DNA of 26,905 nucleotides, from positions 1-26,905 of the forward strand of contig ASPP01006237.1 of NCBI GenBank assembly GCA_000512085.1. Reading direction: 5' to 3'. A program made the position numbers and the translations under genes. This DNA comes from Reticulomyxa filosa. Its lineage: Eukaryota; Foraminifera; Reticulomyxidae. Positions 9,983-21,600 of the stretch are shown one piece after another. The notes beneath the pieces are model-generated. The model searched no databases, had not been told where the DNA came from, and worked only from the letters and a program-made list of their open reading frames with translations. How positions within the stretch are numbered: the stretch's first letter is position 1; every line of letters starts with the position of its first letter.

Positions 9983-12900
9983 ATGCAATCGCTTGTGATT
10001 CTTTTCAGCTTAATTTGTTGGAGAATAGCACAAAGCTTTCCCTTTTCCAATGGTCCAGGCAGTCAAGGCAGTTTTTTTTCACGCTTGAAAGGCTATCAAG
10101 AGATACAGTTGACCCACCGGCAGTTGACAGGAGTTGATAATTTTGATACTCCGTTGTATCCACATGTGGCAATTTTGGAATTTGAAGCATATGGACAGGT
10201 TTGCTATCTATTTTCTGTTTTGGTCACAGATGCATTTTAAAAAAATTTGTTACTTTCCCACATGATACAGTACTATCATATTCAATTACGTAAAAATGTG
10301 GAACTAATTCCAGAACGAGGCTTGACAATCCATAACCACGCACTTAACGAAAAAAATGAGCCTGTTATTCACATATCGAATTTTACGCGAGCACAACTGT
10401 GTCATTACAACGGAGAGTTAAATTCAACATTTTTTTTTTTTAGGAGAGGGGGGGGGAAAAAAAGAACCACAAAATAAAGGTAATCATACTCGGTATACGT
10501 TGTTTGCATTAAAGGGTGTTGAGTGATGACACGGGAGAGCCGACGATTGTGGTTTTATCAGCGTGTCGTGGTGACGGTATCCAAGGCTGGATACATGCAT
10601 TTGGAGAAAATTTACACATTAAACCTGCTCGTTTATTGCAAGACCCCAATTACACAGGAAAACATTTAATCAGTGATAAACACATTGTTACGTCGTCAAA
10701 AAAAAAAAAAAAAATTTAGTATATTTTTATGTATGTATATCGAAAACAGTGGCTACGTTTCTTGGCGTCCAACAAAAAAAAATGCAAATACACAATGGCG
10801 AAATGTCCACAATCAACATCAACTTACAAAATGATATGCTGTAACATATGCCACAGGTGTACCGCGAGTCAGATATCAACAGTATCGACAAACCACCCAC
10901 TAGCCACACATGCGGCCATGATCATCCACAACATGAGGAGTGGATCGCCAATGACAGGGCCCATGGTTTGACTTACATGTTGGAAGACAAGAAAAGTGAA
11001 GCGACGACTGTCATTCGTAACGTAACCTACACAAAAGTTCACAATCACGACCATCACGCCGCTTCATCTTTGCAAACAGAACGTAGAAGATTGAGTTCGA
11101 GTAACAACAGATACGTCGAATTGTTGGTAGTCAATGACGTCGTTATGCATTTTATTCTATTCTGTCTACTTTATATGATATTATTGTTATCTTTTTTTTT
11201 TTTTTTTTTAATTGACATTATTATTTCTGTTTTCATTTTGATTCATCACAGGCTCGTTGGAATCAATATTCAAGCAAATATGGATCGGACGCATCAAACA
11301 AAGTGGTTAATTCGGATATATCAATTGTAAACCAGATATCAACTTTATACCTTAAAAATGGTATTTATATCTTTTTTTGATTTGGTCCAACATTCTTTTT
11401 TTTAGTATCGTACCCCCCCCCCCTCTCCTCTCCTAGGATTTTTATACACTCCCTAACCGCCAAAAAAAAACAATGTTTCTGACATTGTGGAACAGACTTC
11501 GGATCAAACATTGGTAACATTCACGTGGTTTTGTCGCATGTGGTAACTTGGCAGGATTGGAGTGTCGCAGGGACGCAATACACGCCTACGGCTTACCTAA
11601 AATCAGATAATTCGCAGAAATGTGATAGCCCATCGCAATACCGTGCAAACCCCGACTCAAGTTATTGCGAAACGTCATATGACGATTACTTGTCAAAATT
11701 TCATGCGTGGCGACAAACTGATAAAGCGCCGAGCCACGACAATGCACAATTGTATAGTTACTTTGATTTCTTAGGATCAGTGATTGGTTACGCAACACTT
11801 CCGGGCATGTGCATCCAACAAAGCAGTGGTGGTATAGTCCAGGCGACATACGATGACGCCTTCAACGGCAACATTGCAACACACGAAATGGGTCACAATT
11901 GGAAGATGTCACACGACGTATCAAGCATTAACGACTGTGACCCAACGGCATACATTATGTCCGCAGTAGGTGACCCGAATGGAGCAAGGCCAACGCAATT
12001 CAGTTCGTGCAGTATTTCCAGCGTTCAAGATTTCTTTTCGAGCTACACAAGCACATTGTCTTGTGTAAACAACCTGCCATACGCGACTAAGTACGCAGTG
12101 TGTGGCAACGGCTTTGTGGAACAGGGCGAGAGCTGCGACTGCGGGTCCAGTGATTGCAGTACCACGGATCCTTGCTGCGACGGTGAGTTATGTCAACTGT
12201 ATGTCGATGCGGATTGCAGTGCCAGCGATGTTTGCTGCAACAACTGCCACTTCAAATCGAAAGGCACTGTGTGCAGACAGCTAGATTCATCCAACAGCTG
12301 TGACATTAAGGCCGAGACTTGCGATGGAGAGTCGGCGTCATGTCCGGCAGACACATTTAAGATTGAGGGCCAATCCTGCGCCAATGGAACAGGATATTGC
12401 TACAATGGAGGCTGTGTGTCGATTGAAAACCAATGCGAGGTCAAAGGTGACCTGTACGGCAACGGCAACAACTATGTGGCTTGCACTAGCTACGGAAGCA
12501 CCACGTATGATTGGAAAACGTCCAGTTGCAGCTATTTGAAATGCGTTTCCGGCTCCGGTGGACAATGCTCTGTTCTCTCGTCCAGTGTGTACTATGACAA
12601 GGGCACACCCTGCATCATCAACTCGTCGAGCCAAGATTTGCCTTCGCAATGTGTCAATAACAAATGCTCTCCTTCGGCTTCGATCTTAACATACAAATGG
12701 ACTGCTGGCAAATGGGATGAATGCAGTCAAGCGTGTCGTCAGGACGACTCGTCTCCATTGGGAACGCAAAATCGTACTGTTTCCTGCACTTTGCAAGACG
12801 GCACGGTTGTTAATTCCAGTCTGTGTGACTCCAGCGCAAAGCCTGTCACAGGACAGTATTGCAATGACTATATATGCGGTATGTTTTAATAATTAATGAT

Positions 12901-15505
12901 ATAGTAAGGAGAGAAGTTCTTTTTTTTTTTAGGAGGAAAAGATATATATGTATATACATATATATTCATATTTACATATTTCGTGTGTACAAATAGACTT
13001 TTGTCGAGCAGGAACCAATGGTGAAAACATATGCTATCCAAACGGAGATTGTAACAATGCGCAACAAAGATGTGATTGTGACTACGGGTATGCCGGTCCT
13101 TCGTGCAAAATCATCCCGTCGTTGACGTGGATAGGTGTGACGAGGAGAATGTTTGTCGTCAATGGTGTTACTCACGTGTGGCGCGCGGACCCCGACGACA
13201 AGTACAACAGTAGCAACAGCCAAAGTAATATTGTGACCACACCGATACGTGGCGTATACAGCATCACCAACTTAACCGTTGGGGATACTATTTCGCTTCG
13301 TTGGAATTCCACGGGCAACTTGCAGAGTTTGGCTGTGGGATTATGGAACCGAGATCCAGATTCATGGGTTCAGTATGCAGGAAGTGGGTTAGCCACCGAC
13401 AATCAAAACTGTACCGATCCATACTTACTTAAATTGGAATGTGACGATTATTCCTTCCAAATTCCTGCCGGTCTCATACCGGGCGAGTATCAAATTCTTG
13501 TGCGCTTTAACAATGAGCACACTATTTACTCCGAGGTGCTGAACATAACTTGCAGTGATGGCTTGTGCAATAGCACAGGGCATGGCCAGTGCTCCGCAAA
13601 CAAAACCGAATGTGACTGCTCCGACAATTGGTTTGGCTCTTCGTGTGGCTCCTACTTGTGCTCCCCTTGGTCCTTTGCCAAACAAGGCGGTGACGCTTAC
13701 AGTGATCCTGTCACTTTCCCACGATGTGTGAATCTGAACGTCAGCAACGCCTGTCTCCCAAGCGCAACTTCGACCGACAGTCTGTGCAAATGCAATGCGG
13801 ATTCCTTGCTCGCTTCTAAGGTAGCTCACTATGAAGGTACGTACTGTGAAGTCCCTATTGATGGATGTGGAGGACTCTCAACCTCCAGATGCACTGGTGA
13901 ATCCAATTATTGTGAATTGTCCGGTAGCTCATGCTTATACAAATATTGTGCTCAATTTGCTCAAGACCGCTGTGGCATGTTTTTTTTTTTAAAAAAAAAA
14001 GGAAAAATGATTTTCATGTATTTATCATTGCTGTTATTATTATTGTTAAATTGTTTATTATTATTATTTTGATTAGTAAAAAAAAAAAAAAAAAAAACAA
14101 AAACAGGAAATTATACCAAAGGAAGCAATCACACGTGGGATTGCAAATGGGACTCCGCAAACAGTGTTTGTATTCGAAAGACGTGTCCAATGCAAAGTAA
14201 CTATCCATGTGCCCGCGGCAGTGTGCGTAGACCTGTGTCTGATACGCACTCCATCTGTGACTATTGGTATTGTGACTGTTCTACCGCTGCCAATGCCTCC
14301 ACTGCTTATTACAAATCTCCAACTGCTTCCGAAATTGGAAGTGTCGACTTTACTTCCTTAACGCCTGGCTCGGCTGAGGCTTCCATGCTCACTTGCAACA
14401 TGTGCACGTTAAACTGCCAAAACGGAGGCTCTCAAGGTTATTTTTTTTTTTCATGTATATGTAAATGTATTTAAAAAAGAAAATTAAATCAACATTAACA
14501 TATATATATAACTGTTACCAACATATATTTAAAAAACTTTGACAAAGATCCTTATTGCACCTCATGTGGAGACTGTCCATCTCCGTGGGGAGGAGTCCAA
14601 TGTGACAAAAAGTATTGGGTGATTTCGATGCGATTGAAAGTGGACTGGCAAACAGCGTATGCGTACAAAGCAGAGGAATTTGCGTCATTGTTCGAGGAAG
14701 ATATGGCCTTTGTAATAAACGTTAGTCCATCACGTTTGGAGATATGGCAATTGAAGGGAGACAATGGTGGCACCATTGTGTATTGGAAATACATATTCTC
14801 TTCGGGCGACGACACCGAAGCACAAGCTGAGGGAGGAAACATTTTCATCGGATTGCAAAAGATGGTAGCCAAAAACGGAAGTCCAGTATACCGTGGTTGG
14901 ATTACAAACGAAACCGACAGCAAATATACATTAGAATATTGTGTGCCGAGCAAAGAGAATGTGATCCTAATCAACAATTTCACTACACGGAATTTTTCAT
15001 CATTAGTATCTGTGTGTCCTTTGCTTTCCATCTCCTTGCGCTTGCAGTGTATCGCTTTACCACCAGAAAAAAACGAAGAGAGAGATATGAGGCCAAACTA
15101 CGAGAGGTCCGAGAGCATCAAAAACGAACAATGGAACAGCATGCACGTGCACGTCGTGTTGGGTTGAAAGATGTCAGCAAATCAAGAGCTAGTCAAATTC
15201 ATCAAGCCAAACAAGAAAAAAAAAAGCTGGAGGAGAAAGAATTGAAAGATCGTGAAAAAGAAATTGAACGACGACTTTCTGTACAAAAACATCAACCAAA
15301 ACCATCCTCTGAACAATTGGCACAAAGACGTAGCAGCCATGTTGACTCAGTTTCACATGAAAGTGCTCATGCCCAACCTCCCCCTCCTGTGAATCCAGGA
15401 GCTGGTTTGCCAGAAGGCTGGCAGGTATTTTACAACGAAAATGGAATTCCATATTATTACAACGTTCATACTGGAATCACATCGTGGAGACATCCTAATT
15501 CATGA
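9983..15505 (+). CDS. ADAM/reprolysin-like transmembrane metalloprotease with TSP1-like, EGF-like and C-terminal WW domains
   Basis: Nine exons: 9983-10198, 10271-10416, 10515-10686, 10857-11141, 11252-11360, 11496-12878, 12997-13974, 14107-14436 and 14548-15505, about 1,525 residues. The order is signal peptide (1-18); ADAM-type propeptide with FEAYGQYY and a CHYNGE motif; a cysteine-switch candidate (SHTCGHD); an RRR processing-like site; the peptidase opening with RYVELLVVND; and the zinc motif HEMGHNWKMSHD (439-450), with a Met-turn at 464. Next come a disintegrin-like region (from 512), a Cys-rich region, a TSP1-like segment (709-770), and EGF-like modules from 770 with a beta-rich domain between. 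A further Cys-rich part and a possible SEA-like fold follow. A hydrophobic membrane helix (about 1356-1377) leads to a basic Lys/Glu-rich coiled coil, a proline run and a WW domain in the last 32 residues. It should act as a cell-surface or shed protease. The zinc motif has Lys where ADAMs usually have Gly. One base is missing at 14993-14997, and intron 7 has only a GC donor. Confidence 0.92.
10417..10514 (+). other. intron 2 of the metalloprotease gene with G9 tract
   Basis: The donor is GTTAAA and the acceptor TAAAG. It contains a T run followed by AGGAGAG and nine G (10442-10456). This 15-nt segment is exactly complementary to 11415-11429 in intron 5. Confidence 0.75.
11361..11495 (+). other. 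intron 5 of the metalloprotease gene with C11 tract
   Basis: The donor is GTATTT and the acceptor GAACAG, with phase 1 on both sides. It holds eleven C followed by TCTCCTCTCCT (11413-11434), complementary to the G tract in intron 2. Confidence 0.75.
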
Positions 15506-16137
15506 AAAGTGTAAGAAAAGTTTTTTTCCTATTTTGAATGTTCCCTTCTTTTGAGCTTTTTACCTAACTTCCCAAAAACTCATGAAAAAAAAAAATAACA
15601 TATTTTTCTTTTGCAAAATGCAACCTGTTTAAAACTTTTGTTTTCTTTGATCGCTTGCAATTGGTTGATGTACATTTGATTATGGAAAAAACAAATTATG
15701 CAACTATTGTTTGTTACGTCCTTTTGTTCAATCTGGTTAGTTTTTTCTTTACACAAGCGACGTTTTCTCTTTTTTTTGCAAGTCTTGTTTCAAATTAATT
15801 TTTGTGGCTTGTTCGAACGTTCTATGAACTTTGATTGCTTGTTTTTTTCCTCTTTCGTCGAATATTAGCCCCGATTTCGGTTTTGTGTTAGCAATTGATG
15901 GTTTTTCTCACAAATAAACTTTAGAAAGAGTTTCTATTTTGTAAGTTTCGAGGTTATTTATGCATAAACTGCCATGAGAGGTAAAGAATGGGTGTATGAT
16001 TTTTAAAAAACAACGAGAAAGCAACAAAAGTTGCAAATAGAAATAAGTGATACAGTTTTTTTATAGTGTTTTTCTTTTTTTAATTCAAATTTCTTCAAAA
16101 AATTTTGGGTACGTTTAAACTTTTTTCGAAAGAAGAA
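15506..16137. other. intergenic region between genes D and E
   Basis: T-rich DNA with no supported exon on either strand. It must hold the 3' end of the metalloprotease gene and the promoter of the MRG gene. The only open frames are short and T/A-biased. Confidence 0.6.
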
Positions 16138-17617
16138 ATGAGTGACATGTTTGATCCTTTGATAGGAGAGAAAGTATTGGTTTTCTACGAAAGGACTCAT
16201 TCTCATTACGAAGCGAAAGTTTGGTTTGTTCAAGCTATTGTTTTACCCTCAACTTAGAAAAGAGTGCGACAAAACAGGTTCTTAAGAAAAAGACGAACGA
16301 ATCCGAAAAAAAGGAATATTTAATTCACTATAACGGGTGGAATAAGAGATGGGATGAATGGGTTACAGTTGACCGTTTGTTGGAATTGACCGACAACAAT
16401 GTAAAAATGTATGTTGCCATTACAACTGAAACGATGAAGCGAAGCAAAAACAAAAGGGTGCAAAACAAGAATGGAGGCGAAAATATGAAGCGAAGAAAGA
16501 GAAGTTTGAATGAAATGGAAGACCATATACAAAGAGATGAAGAAAGCAATAGGAGCAAGCGCAGCAAATCAATCAATTGCCCGACAAATAACAATCAAAT
16601 AAACTTTTATAATTTGCAAACAAATGATCGATTGAAGGATAAAATATCCTGTGAACAAGAAGAAACAAAAGCTGTTTGTTGTAAAAAAAATCAGAGTCCA
16701 ATTCATATTCACATACCAGAAGAACTTAAAAAGAGGTTGATTGTCGATTGGGAAAATATCACCAAACACCAAAAAGTTTTGGGTTCACCCCTTTTTTTTT
16801 TAAAATAATCCTTCGAAACATAGTAAAAACATCAACTCTAAAATCATTTCCAAAAAAAAAAAAAGGAGAGAGGAGTCCCAATAAATACACCTTTTGCATT
16901 CAATATGTTAAATATGTACAGTTGATGAAATTACCCCGAGAAAATGGTCAGCGAGTGATCGATATCCTCGATGACTATGGTCAGCTTTGGAATAAGAATG
17001 AGACGTATTTTCGTGTTGTCAAAGGGCTCTTACACGAGCTAAGGGATTACTTCGATCAGGCCTTGGAGACTACGTTGCTATACAAGTTTGAGCGTCCATT
17101 GCACCACTACGTGCTTCGACAATATCGTCATTTGGCCATGTCACAAATATACGGAGTGGAACATTTATGCCGATTTTTTGGTATGTTTATGTCCAACATT
17201 TTTTATGTACAACTTTTTCTTTTGATTTTTTAGAGTGACTCTTTTTTGTGCCTCTTTTCCCTTCTACTTTCGTTTCAAATTATCTTGCATTTTGTCAGCG
17301 TGACATATCAAATAGTGAAGCTTCCAGAATTATTAAATTCTCACGAATTGGACCATCGAATACGTGCAATTGTTGAAGATCAAATTAAACAGCTTATTAC
17401 GTTTCGCTTAAAAAAAACAAATTATATTCGTATCTATTACTCGCTTAAGCGACAAATTTTAAAAAAAGAATTTGTACCTTAATTTTTTTAACAAAACAGC
17501 TTAATACTAGATAACAAGGAAAAGTACTTCGTCAAAACGTACCAAAAACCAGATGATGAATATCTCAGAAAAGTCGATAATATGGAACTAAAGTTTACTC
17601 AGGTTAATTCAGTGTAA
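16138..17617 (+). CDS. MRG15/Eaf3-type chromodomain and MRG-domain chromatin protein
   Basis: This family (MORF4L1/MRG15 in animals, Eaf3 in yeast) links methylated histone H3K36 to NuA4-type acetyltransferase and Rpd3-type deacetylase complexes in the nucleus. Five exons: 16138-16218, 16278-16775, 16922-17180, 17316-17400 and 17500-17617, all in phase, giving 346 residues, close to the usual family length. The N-terminal chromodomain shows GEKVLVFY, HYEAK and then LIHYNGWNKRWDEW, which retains the aromatic residues of the family. A Lys/Arg-rich linker (KRSKNKR, KRRKRS, RSKRSK) suggests nuclear import and DNA contact. The MRG domain begins at IPEELKKRLIVDWE and continues through ILDDYG, LLYKFERP, MSQIYGVEHLCRFF and KLPELL. 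The C-terminal part (DDEYLRKV) matches the family end. The start ATG is the first one before the chromodomain. The basic linker is longer and more Asn-rich than I would expect, otherwise the gene looks normal. Confidence 0.93.
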
Positions 17618-18662
17618 ATTGATTAGATTGATTTTAGAAAATAGGTCCAACATTGTTTTTACAAAATTTTGCAATTTTATCAAAATATTTATTACTTAAT
17701 GTTATTTGAAACAAATTTTGAAAACTAGGCATATCCAACAGTTTTTTAAACAAAAAAGTTTAGGAATAATGCGCCCATTTTTTCATTCGAGGTACATTTC
17801 ACATCAACAGCGATGTCCCAATTTTCTATTACAATGCTTTTTTTTTTCTTTTATCTTTCCACGTTAATTACAATCTAACAAAATGTAATTATTTCGCAAG
17901 ACAGAAGTAGGAAAAACTGAATTTATGAATAGTATAGGACAATTTGTTTTCTTTCTTTTCACAAGGTGGCACACAAAGTTTAATCTGAATCATTCCTATG
18001 ACAAAAGCGTTTTCTTTTTGGAATTATTTTGCAAATCATCTTTGTGTCCATTGGAATTACACAAGCACGAACTTTTCTTATAGAAAAGTTGAAACAACAA
18101 GACGAAAGATAGTCTTAAGATGAAACTGCGATGGCATTCAGACGAGTTACATGGCCGATGTGAAATACTTGTCAGATATTACATGAATATAAGAGTAAGT
18201 TGATTACTATAGCTAATTAATAAAAAAAGTGACTAGATTCGCCAAGATATCAATCATAAATATAGAAAGCAGTGATTTGAGATTATGTGTATTTCAAGTA
18301 GCATCTAAATCAAAGTAAAGATAGCATTAGCATGCAATTGATTGAAATGAAATAGAAAATTCTGAATTGACACTATGTTTATCTTTAATTGATTTGATGT
18401 TAGTTGTCCCGCAACGACAAGAGACATCAGTGGAAAATATCAAGTGAATCAAAGAAAAAAATAGAAAATAAAAGAAAAAAAATTGTATTTGAATGAGATA
18501 AAAAAGTAACATGATTTCAACAAATGAATATTATTGGAAAGGTATTGTCGTTGAAAATATTACATACTGGTAATCCAAAAATCAATTATCTTTTAAATTT
18601 TGAAATTTTCAACTCAAAAATATTTACAATGATTTTATTTTTAATAAAAACTATGAACAAAA
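17618..18662. other. convergent intergenic region between genes E and F
   Basis: This AT-rich spacer of about 1 kb lies between the 3' ends of the plus-strand MRG gene and the minus-strand WD40 gene. No exon is supported on either strand. It must hold both polyadenylation regions, but AATAAA-like words are too common to assign. Confidence 0.6.
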
Positions 18663-21600
18663 TCAAAATTTTCCATTGCGTTGTTCTACAAGTAATTTCT
18701 GTTGAGATGTCAAGCCGTTTGTGTTCTTCCACACACTGTCTTTCATTGATAATCCATAACGTTGAACACCAACTTGCCAGATACATTTCACAAAACTAGT
18801 ATCAGTTATATCAATAATTTTACTGTTACCACTACCCCATAATCGAATAGTTCTATCTTCTGAGCATGATACTATTTTCGAGCCATCTGGAGATAATTGC
18901 ATTCCAAATATACGTCCACTATGCCCTTCCAATGAGTGAATTTGTCGCCCTGAAGAGGCATCCCATATTCGAATTGTTTTGTCGTCAGAATAAGAGAAAA
19001 TTTTGGAGCAATCAGATGAAAATTGTGCCTCCAATACGTGACCTGGATTTAATGATTGCAACAGTTTTCCAGAGGAAACATCCCACAATCGGACTGTATT
19101 GTCCCACGAATTCGATACAATCTTGGAACCATCTGAAGAAAAATACGCTTTCCTTACCCAATTGGAATGGCCTTCGAGTAATAGAAGTTGCTTTCCAGAT
19201 GATATGTCCCATAATCGAATAGTTTTATCATATGAACATGACATAAGTTTATATCCATCTGGTGAAAATTGCACGCTTGTTATATCGCCTATGTGTCCCT
19301 CAAATGACTGAATTTGTTTGCCAGAAAACACGTCCCACAATCTAATTGTTGTATCTCGAGAACAAGAGGCAATTTTGGAACAATCAGGTGAAAATTGCAC
19401 TCCTAAGACCCAAGAGGAATGCCCTTCTAATAGTTGGAGTTGTTTTCCTGATAATATGTCCCATATTCGAATGGTGTTATCATTTGAACATGAAACAATT
19501 TTGGAGCCATCTGGTGACGATTGAACGTAATTTATAATATTTGAATGCCCTTCTAATACGTGAAGTTGTTTTCCAGACAATGTATCCCATATCCGGATGG
19601 TTTTATCACCATAAGAATATGATATAATCTTAGAAGAATCTAATGAAAACTGTACACCATTAACACGATCAAAATGACCTTCAAATGTTTGTATTAGTCT
19701 CCCAGACAATACATTCCACAGCCGAATGGTTTTATCCCATGAAGAGGACACAATTTTAGAACCATCCGCTGAAAACTGTACTCCTGTTACAGTATCTAAA
19801 TGACCTTCTGTTAGCTGGATTTTTCTTTCTAAGGTCAAGTCCCATATTCGAATTTTTCCATCATTCGAATATGACAAAATTTTGGGATCCTTGGGAAAAA
19901 ATTGCACACCAGCTACAGTAAATAAATGTCCTTCTAATACTTGGAGTTGCTTTCCAGACGACACATCCCATATTCGAATTGTCCTATCCCGTGAACCGGA
20001 TACAATTCTGGAACCGTCGGGTGAAAACTTTGCCGCCGACACACTGTCTGAATGCCCTTCTAAAATTTGGATTTGTTTTCCAGACAACAAGTCCCATATA
20101 CGAATTGTTTTATCATCTGAGCATGACAAGAGCTTTGAGTTTTCTGGTAATAATTGAATAGCTTTTATACGCCCTGAATGGCCTTCCAATATTTGAATTT
20201 GTCGACCTGATAATACATCCCATATTCGAATGATTTTATCTTCTGAGTATGATATAATCATTGACCCATTTGATGAAAATAGCGCGTCAGTTATCACGTC
20301 TAAATGTCCCTCCAAAATTTGAATTTGTTCCCCAGAAAATGCATTCCATATTCGAATTGTCTTATCCCATGAACATGATACAATTTTGGAATCATCAGGA
20401 GAAAATCGTACTGTTTGGACAATCCCTGAATGTCCTTCCAATATTTGCACTCTTTTTCCAGATAATACATCCCATATTCGGATAGTCTTATCTTGTGAAC
20501 ATGACACAATTTTAGCTCCATTATGTGAAAACTGGGCTACTTTTACAGAGCCAGAATGTTCTTTCCATATTTGGATTTGCTGGCCTGATGATACATTCCA
20601 CATTCGAAGCGTTTTGTCACGTGAACATGAAACAATTTTTGATCCGTCTGGTGAAAATTGCACTGTGTTAACCTCAGCCGTGTGTCCTTCCAATAATTGG
20701 AGCTGTCTTCCTGAAGATGCATCCCATATTCGAATAGTTTTATCTCGCGAACATGAGACAATTTTTGTTCCATCGGGCGAAAATTGGACTTCTAATATAT
20801 CATTTAAATGACCTTCCAAAGCCGCATATTCTCCAAAATAAATTCCGTTCATTGATGCATTTGTGAAATTGGTCTTGTTTAAAAAGGCTTGATAAAAACT
20901 GACACCATTCAAATTAGCATGATTAAAGTTAGTTCCTTCAAGAAAAGCATGGTCTAGAATTGCATAAGGGATTTTGATATTACTCCAATTTTGGTAATGC
21001 ATATTCACATTTGCCAAATTGAGTATTGTGATTGCATTTGCCGCTGCAATACTAACATCTTCATTACTCTTTGATGCTTCAATGATTCGGAACAATCGGG
21101 ATTTCAAATCTGCGAATATTGGATTTATATCGTGGATCCTATCTGCAATAAATTGAATAATCCCCAGCTCTTCATTTAGTAATTTATAATTGATAGATAA
21201 CTTTTGAATGTGTGTTTCAAATTGTTGTTGGAATTGTTGATTATCCATATCAATAACATTAACGATATTGGGTTTCCATGAAAGGATATCAAATATGATT
21301 TTTTGTGCAGCAAAATATTCTTGACAGGACTTGTGTAAAAATTGATATTTATTATCGCCAACTCTTCTTAATACATATTTTGCAACACTATCTCCTTTGA
21401 AAAATTGTTTCCAGGCATCATCTGCTTTCAAAGGAATAGAGCCATTTTCATTCATCACTTTTGTTTCTACTTTTTCATCTGTGTTGTTTTCTCCAGTTCT
21501 TTTCGACATATATTTAGCTATGCTGTCGCCATAAAAATACCTTTTCCAAGACCCTTTAGTCTTTGCAGTAGGAGACTCAATTTCATTTATTTTTGTATCT

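Noticed and set aside
11882..11917. Leishmanolysin (GP63, M8) assignment
   Set aside because: M8 enzymes have a large insert before the third His. Here the spacing is the compact HExxHxxxxxH followed by Asp, with a disintegrin region after it, as in M12B.
12193..12649. Overlapping open frames on the minus strand and in another plus frame inside exon 6 of the metalloprotease gene
   Set aside because: They are shadows of a Cys-rich, relatively GC-rich exon that encodes clear disintegrin and Cys-rich motifs in its own frame.
14985..15005. Programmed -1 ribosomal frameshift at the metalloprotease membrane helix
   Set aside because: No X-XXY-YYZ heptamer in the correct phase is present and no clear downstream structure was seen. 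A miscounted T run is simpler.
18866..20811. Series of plus-strand open frames opposite the WD40 array, including one of 141 codons
   Set aside because: They are reverse-strand echoes of a repeated 126-bp unit. They repeat the same peptide pattern and have no independent features.
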